Shown: positions 1-8,756 of the stretch, one piece after another
How positions within the stretch are numbered: the first letter of the stretch is position 1
Layout: each line of letters opens with the position of its first letter
NCBI RefSeq assembly: GCF_029504655.1
Contig: NZ_JAQFIL010000001.1
Location: 1,431,001 to 1,495,000, forward strand
Source of the DNA: Catalinimonas alkaloidigena
GTDB taxonomy: Bacteria; Bacteroidota; Bacteroidia; Cytophagales; Cyclobacteriaceae
Direction of reading: 5' to 3'
Length of the DNA: 64,000 nt
Translations under genes and position numbers: made by a program
Notes under the pieces: generated by a model
Databases searched by the model: none
Told to the model about the DNA's origin: nothing
The model's input: the letters and a program-made list of their open reading frames with translations, nothing else

Positions 1-693
1 TCCGTACCAATGAGACAGAGATTTTCTGATTTCATCAGAAGGTTTTTTCGTCCACTGTTCTTTTAACCATTGTATCCGGGCATCTTTATCCAGAGGTACA
101 TGATCCAGTATGCCCGCTATCCAGGGGAGCCATTCATAAAACTGTGATCGGTGAGCGTCAAGTGAAAGAATTTTGTGCTCATAGGTTTCGTCTATGCTCA
201 CTGCGATGTCCGGACGAAAAGGGTAGGGTTTCTGAAAGTGGTCCTGAAAGTAGAGGAAGAGCGGGTTTTTACGTAAGGGAGCAACTCCCGGGACTACATT
301 GGGTACCATCACCATATAGGCGGCATCCTGAACCAACTGACTGGTATAGCGGTGGTCGGGATGGTAATCGTTAGGCCGGTGAGTAATCACGATATCGGCT
401 TCCCACTCTCTGATGCGCTGAATAATACGGCTGCGATTCAGTAAATCCGGTGTCAACTGACCGTCATGATTGTCCATAATCTCGTAAGCTACCCCTAACA
501 CTTGAGATGCCCGGATACTTTCCTTGCTGCGGCAGTCAACCAATTCACTTCCCTGCATCACATGATGACCGGCATCACCATTGGTTACTGAAATAAACTT
601 GACACGATGACCCAGTTTTGAAAAAAGCGCAGCTGTACCGCCACCATATACCTCACAATCATCAGGGTGTGCTCCTATAAAAAGTATGTTCAT
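1..693 (-). CDS. PIG-L/LmbE family deacetylase (3' end cut by window)
   Basis: Reading the minus strand from the ATG at 693 gives 231 open codons that run off the window edge, so the C-terminus is missing. The N-terminus has a hydrophobic strand followed by AHPDD (residues 8-12), the zinc-binding signature of the PIG-L/LmbE de-N-acetylase family, and later HRPNDYHPDHR, which supplies the second conserved histidine region. Family members remove N-acetyl groups from sugar conjugates; in Bacteroidota some act in bacillithiol synthesis (BshB) and others in envelope sugar metabolism. The sequence does not decide the substrate. No signal peptide is visible, so it is probably cytoplasmic. Confidence 0.9.
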   Translation of the reverse strand, partial: MNILFIGAHPDDCEVYGGGTAALFSKLGHRVKFISVTNGDAGHHVMQGSELVDCRSKESIRASQVLGVAYEIMDNHDGQLTPDLLNRSRIIQRIREWEADIVITHRPNDYHPDHRYTSQLVQDAAYMVMVPNVVPGVAPLRKNPLFLYFQDHFQKPYPFRPDIAVSIDETYEHKILSLDAHRSQFYEWLPWIAGILDHVPLDKDARIQWLKEQWTKKPSDEIRKSLSHWYG

Positions 694-780
694 GGGTTAA
701 ATAAAATTACAAATTGAAAAATTAAAGATTAATAATTGAAGGCTTGTGTTTACTTGTCAAAAATAATCTGAGCTAAGCAT

Positions 781-1278
781 TCAAGGCCTGATGAGTTTTA
801 CTGTATCTCCTACTTTTATCGTACCGCTTTGTATAATTCGTGCAGTGATTCCTCCATGACCACGAATGGCATTATAACCTCCTTCGCCCAGGTTCTCTTC
901 CATGCGGGAGCAGGGTTGGCAGAGGCCGGTCATCTCCAGTATAGCTTCCCCTATCTGAAATCGCTGACCTTTAAGCGCTAACAGGTTAATGCCTTTGACC
1001 ATGATGTTGCGCCTCAACAGAGCGGGATCCAGTTTATCCTCATCAAGAAATGACGCTACTGCATTCAGATGTTCCTCATTTATCAGTGTCACCTGCCGCT
1101 TACCATTAGCCCCGCCCCCATAATGATCACCTACCAGCCCATGCGCCTTATCCGCCAACACACTTTCTTTTTCTTGCAGCTGACTTCTTCTTTCCGGCCT
1201 TATACTTATCCAACTGACTTCTCCTGCCTGGGGAAGTGTATTTAGCAGGTCTCTGATCGTGACACCTTCTTTTCGCAT
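781..1278 (-). CDS. MOSC domain-containing protein
   Basis: A 165-residue protein that is almost entirely one MOSC domain, the fold found at the C-terminus of molybdenum cofactor sulfurase. The conserved cysteine region is visible as GLCQPCSRMEE, after a GDHYGG segment and an RRNIMVKGINL strand typical of the family. Stand-alone MOSC proteins are thought to handle sulfur or molybdenum cofactor and are often annotated as sulfurases; the exact substrate is unknown. The start at 1278 fits the normal beginning of small MOSC proteins. It lies 88 bp upstream of the PIG-L gene on the same strand, without obvious functional linkage. Confidence 0.85.
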   Translation of the reverse strand: MRKEGVTIRDLLNTLPQAGEVSWISIRPERRSQLQEKESVLADKAHGLVGDHYGGGANGKRQVTLINEEHLNAVASFLDEDKLDPALLRRNIMVKGINLLALKGQRFQIGEAILEMTGLCQPCSRMEENLGEGGYNAIRGHGGITARIIQSGTIKVGDTVKLIRP

Positions 1279-1402
1279 AATTTTTTGGCTTGATATGCGA
1301 CGAATTTACTAAAAAGCAAGACGTTTTGGCAAGAATATAGCACAAGATGAAAGATGTATAAAGAATAAGTAAGAAGGTAAGACGTTGTAGGATTAGATTT
1401 TT

Positions 1403-2017
1403 ATGAAACAAGGTGTAGGAGTAATCATTTGTGTCTGTCTGTTAAGTTTTCAGGCGGCCGCGCAGAAGTATAGTACCGCCTTAGGGCTAAGGTTTGGAAA
1501 CCAGAATTACGGCATTACCGTAAAGCAGCGGATATTTAAAACTGTAGCTGTTGAGGGTTTGATGACTGCCGGAGAACGTGAACTGCTGGGCACTTTCTTG
1601 GTAGTTAACCATTTTCCAATATTAGGCAGAGGCTTAAATGTCTATGCGGGAGGTGGAGGCCACCTGGGAGGGCTGAAAGACTTCGGGCCTGTGCTGGGCA
1701 TTGATGCCATGATAGGACTTGAAGTTAAGCTGCCATTTATGCCGCTTACAGTTTCGGCCGATTTTAAGCCTGCTTACCATATTCTGCATGAAGACTGGTT
1801 TGACGCAAATACAGCGGTTTCGGTTCGTTATATCATCGGTAAGGACACCAAAAAGCAGCGGGTGAGAAAGCGGGAAAAGAGGAAGCGCAAAAAAGAACGA
1901 GCCAAACGCAAAAAAGAACGCCTGAAAGAAAGAGAGAAACGAAGAGAAGAACGGGAAGACCAAAGCTTCTGGGAGAGAATAGGGTTAGATGGCTTATTTG
2001 GCAAAAAGGATGGTTAA
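1403..2017 (+). CDS. Exported protein with highly basic C-terminal tail
   Basis: A 204-residue protein with a clear signal peptide (residues 1-20, ending QAAAQ) and a body of alternating short strands rich in Gly and aromatic residues, like small Bacteroidota outer-membrane barrel proteins. After about residue 148 the character changes abruptly to a run of roughly 45 residues made mostly of Lys, Arg and Glu, then a short hydrophobic end (IGLDGLFG). The tail would form a long charged helix. No family was recognised. It lies 54 bp upstream of the msrB-like lipoprotein gene on the same strand and may be cotranscribed with it. Confidence 0.7.
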   Translation: MKQGVGVIICVCLLSFQAAAQKYSTALGLRFGNQNYGITVKQRIFKTVAVEGLMTAGERELLGTFLVVNHFPILGRGLNVYAGGGGHLGGLKDFGPVLGIDAMIGLEVKLPFMPLTVSADFKPAYHILHEDWFDANTAVSVRYIIGKDTKKQRVRKREKRKRKKERAKRKKERLKEREKRREEREDQSFWERIGLDGLFGKKDG

Positions 2018-2071
2018 TATGATTGTCAGTTTTATGACAAACTTTTTCGCTAAAAATGGAGTATTTATAGT

Positions 2072-2695
2072 ATGAAAAATGCGAAACTATATTTACTAGC
2101 AATATTGGCCACTTTTGTCACCGCCTGTGGCATAAATAGCCAGGCCCAAAAGGACGACAGCAATCATTCTCAAAGGGCAGATGAGCAGGATCGCTCAGGA
2201 AAATATATTGGTATCTGGGAAGATGAGATGCAGGGAGAATATGAATATCAGTTTTCTGAAGAAGAATGGAAAGCAAAATTAAGCAAAGATGAGTTCTATA
2301 TTCTTCGTGAAGCAGGAACAGAAAGGGCATTTACCAGCCCGCTGAATAAAATTAAGAAGGCCGGTGTTTTCTACTCGGCGGCTACCGGTCAGCCCCTGTT
2401 TACGACTTCCACAAAATTTGAGTCCGGTACAGGATGGCCCAGTTTTTATGAGCCTATTGACGAAAAAGCAGTGGTCCTCAAAGAAGATAATGCCTACGGA
2501 ATGACCCGCATAGAAGTTCTGGACAGTAGCAGCGGTTCTCATCTAGGCCACGTTTTTCCTGATGGCCCTAAACCTACCGGACTACGCTACTGCATGAATG
2601 GAGATGCCATGCTGTTTGTAGCCAAAGGTGAGGAGCAGCCAGCACTTGTAAAAGAATATCTGGAGAAGCATCCTGAAGAAAAACCTGAAATTTAA
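2072..2695 (+). CDS. msrB: Lipoprotein peptide-methionine (R)-S-oxide reductase
   Basis: A 207-residue MsrB with a lipoprotein signal (lipobox VTAC, Cys19), so it should act outside the cytoplasm repairing Met-R-sulfoxide in envelope proteins. The SelR domain covers about residues 65-200: the ESGTGWPSFYEP block, GSHLGHVFPDGP, and the active-site LRYCMN cysteine. The four zinc-binding cysteines of many MsrB proteins are absent (AGVFYSAATGQPLF and DSSSGSHLGH occupy those positions), and the usual resolving Cys in the GCGWPSF block is Thr. It is therefore a zinc-free, single-active-site-Cys type. Its stop codon overlaps the convergent HAD gene by 4 bp. Confidence 0.92.
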   Translation: MKNAKLYLLAILATFVTACGINSQAQKDDSNHSQRADEQDRSGKYIGIWEDEMQGEYEYQFSEEEWKAKLSKDEFYILREAGTERAFTSPLNKIKKAGVFYSAATGQPLFTTSTKFESGTGWPSFYEPIDEKAVVLKEDNAYGMTRIEVLDSSSGSHLGHVFPDGPKPTGLRYCMNGDAMLFVAKGEEQPALVKEYLEKHPEEKPEI

Positions 2696-3321
2696 TCTGC
2701 GAACAGTGTAAGCAATTCATCCGGTTGATGGATGAGATATGAAGGCTTTAGCGATGCTAAGGCCTTTGCTGTATGAGCCCCCCAGCTAACGGCTACCATG
2801 TCTATACCCAGGTTTTTTGCGGCTTCTATATCTCGCATCTCGTCTCCTATGTATACGAGCTCTTCCGGCCTAAACTGTTTCTCCCTCATGATTTTACGCA
2901 GGACTCTGCTCTTGCCAAAGATGTTACTGGACGAATAAATAAAATCAAAAAAAGGGAGCTGGTTTGTTTTGAGAAAACACTCTACATTACTGGGTGTATT
3001 TGAAGTAAGTATGCCCAACCTGAATAACTGGCCCAGCAGAGGTAAAACCTTTTCCATTTGAGCAAATGGCTTGATCAGGTGAACCTCCTTTTGAAACTCT
3101 CTCTTGACCCGGGATGCGATGATTGGAATTTTGAGCAATGGCACTTTAAGTTCTTTAAAAGCCTCCAGGGTGGATTTACTTCTGAATCTGGCAATGTCTT
3201 CTTTATCAAGCTTTGAGAAGCCATACTCCTCGGCTAAGGTATTACTGATTTCCAAAAGCCGGTACAATGAATCGGCAATTGTTCCATCAAAATCAAAGAG
3301 GAGAGTTGTTTTATTTTGCAT
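2692..3321 (-). CDS. HAD-superfamily hydrolase, phosphoglycolate phosphatase-like
   Basis: A 209-residue HAD subfamily IA phosphatase. Motif I is DFDGTIADS at residues 10-18, with the two catalytic aspartates; motif II is LTSNTPSN; the lysine motif is GKSRVLRKIM; motif IV is YIGDEMRDIEAA, which binds magnesium. The helical cap lies between motifs I and II. Family members include phosphoglycolate phosphatase, pyrophosphatases and sugar phosphatases, and the substrate cannot be inferred here. The gene is convergent with msrB, sharing 4 bp at the stops. Confidence 0.88.
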   Translation of the reverse strand: MQNKTTLLFDFDGTIADSLYRLLEISNTLAEEYGFSKLDKEDIARFRSKSTLEAFKELKVPLLKIPIIASRVKREFQKEVHLIKPFAQMEKVLPLLGQLFRLGILTSNTPSNVECFLKTNQLPFFDFIYSSSNIFGKSRVLRKIMREKQFRPEELVYIGDEMRDIEAAKNLGIDMVAVSWGAHTAKALASLKPSYLIHQPDELLTLFAD

Positions 3322-3461
3322 GAGGTTTTAGTGTAGAACAATGCTACCCAACTCAACAGTTAAAGCACTTTACTTATCTTATTCAGGAAGCTTACTGAAT
3401 GGGTATAGCCTGAACTCTAAATTAACAATATCATTCTTTGATTTACTACTTACGTCAAGGT

Positions 3462-3496
3462 AAAATGAGAAGAAACCTCTCACTAATTTCTTCTCA
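3462..3496 (-). terminator. Rho-independent terminator for the TerB-like gene
   Basis: Perfect 10-bp arms TGAGAAGAAA (3466-3475) and TTTCTTCTCA (3487-3496) with an 11-nt loop. On the minus strand the hairpin is followed by TTTT. It lies 22 bp past the stop of the TerB-like gene. Confidence 0.6.
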
Positions 3497-3517
3497 AATT
3501 AAATGTTTTTACAATTA

Positions 3518-4213
3518 TTAAAGTAATTTTCTGAGTAAGCCACCTGACCTTCTGTAGCCACGGCCTCCGCTAAGCATTCCTATTACAGAACTTAGTCCGC
3601 CTCCGCCTCTGCGGCGAGTAGCTCCGGCTCCCAGCAGGCTGCTCAGCAATCCTCCCCTGCGATGTCTTCTTCCCATTGTGCCTTTCATCAGCATAGAGCC
3701 TACCAGTCCGGTTAGTAAACCTTTTACCGGAATATTACGGCTTTCAAATTTTTGTTTAAGCCCTGTACTTTCCAAGAATCCTTCTTCGGAGGTATCCTGA
3801 TCCTGAGTGGATGCAGCCTTGTCAACATACTCATAAAGCGCATCGTACTGTTCTTTGCTCACCCCCAGTTTATTGGCCATATAAAGGATTTTTTCCTTTT
3901 CTTCCTCCGAATAGTGTCCATCTGCTTTAGCAAATGATATGACATCTACGATAAAAGAATATTTGAGCTCACTGTTGGTAAGATAACTTAGATAACTTTC
4001 AAAGCCATCATTGCTAGGGCTTTTAGCCTCTTTTATCACTTCTGCTTTGTCCGCTTCTGATAATTGGGCATCATCGCATAAATCTTCCAAAAATTCTACT
4101 TCCTCAGCTGAGGCAGAATCTTCGGGAGTAGCCATACTTGCAACGGCAGCCAGGTAGGCCTTTTTTTCCTTTTCAGGATAATCTTTTAACGAATGCTTTT
4201 CTTTGAGTTCCAT
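3518..4213 (-). CDS. TerB-like tellurite-resistance-family protein with Gly/Arg-rich tail
   Basis: The helical part (about residues 10-130 from this start) resembles TerB-type domains: an acidic five-helix segment with the motif FAKADGHYSEEEKEKILYMA, close to the DGxxxxxE pattern of TerB/DjlA proteins. The last ~75 residues are rich in Gly and Arg (MGRRHRRGG, LGAGATRRRGGGG) and likely disordered or nucleic-acid-binding. I chose the ATG at 4213 (MELKEKH) because the extra 23 residues from an alternative ATG at 4282 do not look like a signal peptide and precede the acidic domain; 4282 or 4249 remain possible. Function unknown. Confidence 0.65.
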   Translation of the reverse strand: MELKEKHSLKDYPEKEKKAYLAAVASMATPEDSASAEEVEFLEDLCDDAQLSEADKAEVIKEAKSPSNDGFESYLSYLTNSELKYSFIVDVISFAKADGHYSEEEKEKILYMANKLGVSKEQYDALYEYVDKAASTQDQDTSEEGFLESTGLKQKFESRNIPVKGLLTGLVGSMLMKGTMGRRHRRGGLLSSLLGAGATRRRGGGGLSSVIGMLSGGRGYRRSGGLLRKLL

Positions 4214-4384
4214 GACGTGATATGTTTGTTTAAAAAATGAAAGAGACATTTTGCTATAAGCACTACTAATGCTCAATAGCATAGATACTTCTATAGGGAG
4301 AAAAAATTAAAACCCTCAAAAATCTATCAAAGATATTTATTGATAATATGCTTTCTCCCTGATTGTTTGTAATAAATGAAAAAA

Positions 4385-4816
4385 TCAAGTCAAATAGTCA
4401 GTACTCAGTATCACATTGGATAATTTGTTCAGCTTGTATTCAATGTATTTAAGGTTCAGTAAGAGGAGGGCACCCGCAAGACCAATGTTTTTGTTGGAGT
4501 TATACAACATAATGGCACCGGCAAATCCTACCATTCCGCCGGCGAAAATCATAGGCTGTCCCTAATTACTATAATCTTTAGTAGCGAGAAATATACCTCC
4601 TGCAATGACGATAGAGTAACCGATAGCGGAAGTAAATATACCTCTTTTGAAACGTTGATGAGAAAGCCTGAGATTGGCCTGCGTAGCTTCCAGTTCTACT
4701 TTCATATTCATGATTTCTCGCTTAAGAGAGTCAAACTGTGCGTTATTTTGTGCTTGTACATGCAAGCCCGAACCCAAATATACAAACAAGAAGAATAGAA
4801 AGATTTTATGAGTCAT
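4385..4816 (-). pseudogene. Two-TM exported protein gene split by an in-frame amber codon
   Basis: From the ATG at 4816, 84 codons encode a signal peptide (ending VQAQ), a short coiled coil (about residues 24-55) and a first hydrophobic segment, stopping at TAG (4562-4564). The same frame continues without another stop for 58 codons to TGA at 4385-4387, encoding a second hydrophobic segment and LYNSNKNIGLAG. This is how a common Bacteroidota hypothetical family continues: a QRFKRG-like motif, a glycine-rich hairpin of two membrane segments, then a DSHKWIGRAG-like end. The most economical reading is one gene of about 143 codons with a recent nonsense change. Two small proteins are possible, since an ATG at 4552 follows the stop by three codons. 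Confidence 0.7.
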
Positions 4817-4861
4817 ACTGCTTGTCCTGGTAATTCAATCAGTTATTAAGATATGGTTTTA

Positions 4862-5620
4862 CTATTGATTTAACCAACTTTTAAAATCATTAACCCTTTC
4901 CCTGCTTACAATCATATCAGTAGGCCCGGGATGAGCAGTGAGCACCTTCAGCCGGCCATTGACATAGCTCTTCACCTCAGACAGCGCATCTACATTCACT
5001 ATAAATTTGCGGTTAATTCTGAAAAACTGCCTGGGGTTAAGAAGTTTGTTCTCCAGTACTTCCAATGTATAATCTATGATATAACGCCTCGTATTTCCAC
5101 TGGGGATCAGGTAGGTCGTTTTCCCATCAGCATAAAATAGCGCAATGTCCTCTGCGGCTGTGCTGATGTAATTGTCACCTATCTTGACCAGGAACCTTTT
5201 CTTATAGGAATTATTAAGCTGGTTTTGCATATGATTCAGTACCTCCTCATAGGTGTGTGGTCTTTGATGATAGTGTCTGTACCGGTTAAGGGCAGCGCAT
5301 AATTCCTTAAAGTCAATAGGCTTGAGGAGGTAATCAATGCTGTTTACTTTAAATGCTTGTAAGGTATACTTTTCGTAAGCGGTGGTAAAAATGATGGGAG
5401 TATTTATATCAAGCTGTTTAAAAATATCAAAACTACTTCCATCGGAAAGCTGAATATCAAAAAAAGCAAGATCTACTTCTTCCCCTGATCTGAAAAAGTC
5501 TACAGTATCTTTTACAGAGTCCAGGGTAGGGTGTACAAAAATGTGTTTATCGTAATTTCTAATTTGTTGGCTTAGCAGTTCACTTGAAATGGGTTCATCT
5601 TCAACAATTAGTACTTTCAT
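4862..5620 (-). CDS. LytTR-family response regulator
   Basis: A 252-residue regulator with an N-terminal receiver domain (residues 1-120; phosphoacceptor Asp55 in FFDIQLSD, acidic pair EDE at 7-9, conserved Lys in LLKPIDF) and a C-terminal LytTR DNA-binding domain (about 145-245, with FFRINRKFIVN and VSRERVNDFK). LytTR regulators bind short direct repeats upstream of envelope, adhesion or signalling genes. The start codon overlaps the stop of the sensor kinase by 4 bp (ATGA), so the two are translationally coupled partners. Confidence 0.93.
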   Translation of the reverse strand: MKVLIVEDEPISSELLSQQIRNYDKHIFVHPTLDSVKDTVDFFRSGEEVDLAFFDIQLSDGSSFDIFKQLDINTPIIFTTAYEKYTLQAFKVNSIDYLLKPIDFKELCAALNRYRHYHQRPHTYEEVLNHMQNQLNNSYKKRFLVKIGDNYISTAAEDIALFYADGKTTYLIPSGNTRRYIIDYTLEVLENKLLNPRQFFRINRKFIVNVDALSEVKSYVNGRLKVLTAHPGPTDMIVSRERVNDFKSWLNQ

Positions 5621-6690
5621 AAATCAGGCTGTTTAAATAAAGGCAACATCACCACAAAATGGGTTTTATTTTGCTTGACTACCACACGCTTGTGCGTCAT
5701 GTGTTGGTATCTGAGTTCAATATTGTTAAGCCCTAATCCACCGGACATTTCTATCTGAGGCTTAAGTTGTAAGTTGTTCTTTACTACCAGAAACTCATTT
5801 TCAATGAAAATGTCTATTTGAAGGGGAGTTTTTTTTGAGATGATGTTATGTTTTACTGCGTTTTCCAGCAGAAGTTGAACCGAAGCGGGGGGAATGTGAT
5901 AAGCCTGTTGATCTAGCTGATTTAAGTTTTTTTGAATATTTAAAGGCTTTCCAAAGCGGATTTTCAATAGAAAAATGTAAGCATCAATAAATTCATTTTC
6001 AGCCGAAAGTGTGACTAACTTCTGGTCATTATTGTATAGCAAATAGCGATAAACCCTGGAGAGCTGTTGAATAAATTCAGAGGCCAGCGCTGTGTCTTTG
6101 GTGATCAGACCGGAAAGTACGTTAAAAGAGTTAAATAAAAAGTGGGGGTTGATCTGGTTTCTGAGCGCTTCAAACTGTGACTCGGCATGCAATGTCTTTA
6201 GCTGTTCAGCTTCAAGCCTGGAGTCTCTTAATTTTTGACTAAAATAGGTGATAGCATGTAAAGTATGCAGAAATAAGTTGATTCTGAAAGCAAAGGCAAG
6301 ACTGAGCTTGAGCTGGATAAATATATTGGTATTCTCCACCCCAAGTATTTCTGGTACTAATGTTCCAAACATGATTGCGATAAACGTTACATGTACCAGG
6401 CTTAAGAAGAAAAAAGGAATAAGAATATGAATTCTTGTGGGAATACGGACTTCTAAAGGTAGGAGTAGCCCGGACAAGAAGCGGTTACTTTCCCAAACCA
6501 GTAAGACTATGCTAAGGATTGATAAAAAGAGGAGAGTCGGTGAGATGGGGCCACTGAAAAGTCTGTCACCTTCAGTAAACAGAATATTCAGGTAAGAGTA
6601 AATCGCTAAGAGAAGTATGTAAATATATCGGAAGCGATTGCTGAACATTGAGATAAGATAATTATGCAGGTACCATATCAGTACCTGCAT
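5617..6690 (-). CDS. LytS-type sensor histidine kinase (His_kinase family)
   Basis: About four transmembrane segments fill the first ~160 residues. A cytoplasmic linker and the internal kinase region follow: the phosphoacceptor region is QINPHFLFNSFNVLSGLI, and the ATPase part contains LLLENAVKHNI and GGLGLNNIELRY. This is the architecture of LytS/YehU-like kinases that pair with LytTR regulators. It overlaps the regulator gene by 4 bp. The start at 6690 is 11 bp after the FAS1 gene; an internal Met at residue 15 (MFSNRF, 6648) is an alternative. No extracytoplasmic ligand domain is present, so the signal is probably sensed in the membrane. Confidence 0.92.
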   Translation of the reverse strand: MQVLIWYLHNYLISMFSNRFRYIYILLLAIYSYLNILFTEGDRLFSGPISPTLLFLSILSIVLLVWESNRFLSGLLLPLEVRIPTRIHILIPFFFLSLVHVTFIAIMFGTLVPEILGVENTNIFIQLKLSLAFAFRINLFLHTLHAITYFSQKLRDSRLEAEQLKTLHAESQFEALRNQINPHFLFNSFNVLSGLITKDTALASEFIQQLSRVYRYLLYNNDQKLVTLSAENEFIDAYIFLLKIRFGKPLNIQKNLNQLDQQAYHIPPASVQLLLENAVKHNIISKKTPLQIDIFIENEFLVVKNNLQLKPQIEMSGGLGLNNIELRYQHMTHKRVVVKQNKTHFVVMLPLFKQPDL

Positions 6691-6701
6691 AAATCTAATT
6701 A

Positions 6702-8609
6702 TTATTCAGGAAGTAACACCTGATTGATCACATGAATCACACCATTGGTTGCTAAAATGTTTACGTCAATAACTTCCGCATCAGCACTGGCTTCATTGAG
6801 GTCAGCGATAGTTACCGGATCAGCTACAGTTACAGTGATGTCGGCACCACCGGCAGTAGTTACTGCTCCGCTGGCGAGATCAGTTGAGAACACCGGGGCA
6901 GGTACTACATGATACAATAAGACAGCACGTAGTAAAGCAGGGTCAGCATCTTCTATTGCTGCTACATCCGCAAAACCTGCATCAATAAATGCCTGATCGG
7001 TAGGCGCAAATACGGTATAGGTACCATCTTCACTGCTTAACAGCTCTACCAGACTACCTTCAGTATCATCAGCATTCTGTAGTGCCGCAAGTAATAAAGT
7101 GAACTGAGGACTGTCTGCATCGCTCGCAGCAGCCACCACAATTTCAGCAATAGAACTCATCGGTGGTACAAGTACAGCATCAATCACATGTACTACTCCG
7201 TTAGCTTCTTCCAGGTCAGGGAGAATCACCTGAGCGTATCCATTTAAGAAGATACCATCTGCTCCATTATTGCTGATATAAATTTCTTCACCAGGGCCAC
7301 CTTCGTCATTGTCATACAAACTCGGTGCTGATGATGGTCCGGCACCAATAGCTGAGGAAGGTACTGTTGCACCCAATACATGATATAACAGTATTTCATC
7401 CAGTAGCTCTGAAGCCAATAGCGCGGCAGCATCCGTAAAGTCGCTACCATCAATATAAGCAGTAAACGCATCATTGGTAGGCGCAAAAACGGTTAGGGTG
7501 GCATCAGCATCGGTAAGAGCACCTTCAAGTTCGGCTGTTTCTACTGCTGCCAGGAGGGTAGTAAAGCGACCTTCAGGATCAAAAACCGCTGGTTCTAAAA
7601 CTGTACCCAGGCTATTAAGAATAAAAGAAGGTACAAGTACGGCATCAATGACATGTACTACACCATTGCTTGCCTGGATATCCGCTAAACCATCCACAAC
7701 ATTTGTACTTCCATTAATGGTAGTTCCATTTATGCTTAGGCTACTGCCTTCTAAAGTTTCTTCTGATTCAGTAAGCTCTGAGGCGGTCTTAGCAGCAGCA
7801 AGGACATGGTATTGTAAAACACGTTCCAATACATAATCAGGAACATCGTCCAGGCTGGCATAAGTATCTCCGGTAGCAGTAGTCAGTGTTTCCAAAAGGG
7901 CTGCAAACGCATCATTGGTAGGCGCAAAAACAGTCAGGTCAGCAGATTCGTCGCCAGCAGCATCAATCAGGCCAGGTACTCTACCCAATGCAGCTACTAG
8001 TGTACTTAAGGCATCGGTTTCTGAGGCTATTTCTGCAATGGTCTGGGGCGCAAGCTCAATCTCAAAGCCTTCGGGTACCAAAATCTGATCTATGGCGTGA
8101 ATCACACCATTGGTAGCCATAATATCAGCTTCAATGACTGTTGCATTATCAACAGTTACTGTGCTACCATTAATCCCTATGGTTACACTTTCACCACTTA
8201 ATAGTGTTGGAACACTTTGACCATCAGTCAAATCTCCTGAGGTGGCCTCCAGGGCTGCAACATGGTACTGTAGAATCTGCACCAAAGATTCCTCGCTGAT
8301 ATCTTCTAACGCATCTACGCCATCGGTATTCGCTAGCAAATCTTCAAAAGCAGCGTCTGTTGGCGCGAATACAGTAAAAGGACCTGTACCTGACAAATCA
8401 TCATCAAGTCCGGCAGCCACGACTGCACTTACTAATATTTCAAAACGATCATCTCCCTGAGCGATCTCTACAATATTTTGTGTAGGTTCCGGATCAGTCA
8501 TGCCTCCATTATCATCATCCTCATCACATGCGGTAAACAATAGTAGGCTGAGACTGAATAGGCCTAAGACGTAAAATAGGCACTTAAACTTAAAAATAGA
8601 TTTTTTCAT
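6702..8609 (-). CDS. Four-domain fasciclin (FAS1) lipoprotein
   Basis: A 635-residue lipoprotein (lipobox FTAC, then an acidic DEDDD stretch typical of surface-exported Bacteroidota lipoproteins). Four FAS1 repeats of roughly 140 residues follow. Each has the H1 block (TVFAPTDAAF, TVFAPTNDAF twice, TVFAPTDQAF) and closes with an NGVIHAIDQILVP-like H2 block. FAS1 domains mediate cell-surface adhesion. The gene ends 11 bp upstream of the LytS kinase gene on the same strand, so it is probably cotranscribed with the two-component pair and may be its output or sensory partner. That functional link is inference. Confidence 0.93.
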   Translation of the reverse strand: MKKSIFKFKCLFYVLGLFSLSLLLFTACDEDDDNGGMTDPEPTQNIVEIAQGDDRFEILVSAVVAAGLDDDLSGTGPFTVFAPTDAAFEDLLANTDGVDALEDISEESLVQILQYHVAALEATSGDLTDGQSVPTLLSGESVTIGINGSTVTVDNATVIEADIMATNGVIHAIDQILVPEGFEIELAPQTIAEIASETDALSTLVAALGRVPGLIDAAGDESADLTVFAPTNDAFAALLETLTTATGDTYASLDDVPDYVLERVLQYHVLAAAKTASELTESEETLEGSSLSINGTTINGSTNVVDGLADIQASNGVVHVIDAVLVPSFILNSLGTVLEPAVFDPEGRFTTLLAAVETAELEGALTDADATLTVFAPTNDAFTAYIDGSDFTDAAALLASELLDEILLYHVLGATVPSSAIGAGPSSAPSLYDNDEGGPGEEIYISNNGADGIFLNGYAQVILPDLEEANGVVHVIDAVLVPPMSSIAEIVVAAASDADSPQFTLLLAALQNADDTEGSLVELLSSEDGTYTVFAPTDQAFIDAGFADVAAIEDADPALLRAVLLYHVVPAPVFSTDLASGAVTTAGGADITVTVADPVTIADLNEASADAEVIDVNILATNGVIHVINQVLLPE

Positions 8610-8756
8610 TATTCTAAGGGTTAAAAAGAGTTTGGTGAATAAACATACCCTTGGAACGAACGGAATAGATCTACAGCAGACAGAATAGGGGTGTACTGTA
8701 CTGCATTAGGATTGAGTTGTTGAATAAAAATAGCGAATTGTTAAACAATAATTCAG

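Noticed and set aside
144..374. 76-codon plus-strand frame near the window start
   Set aside because: It is antisense to the PIG-L deacetylase gene, which has clear family motifs.
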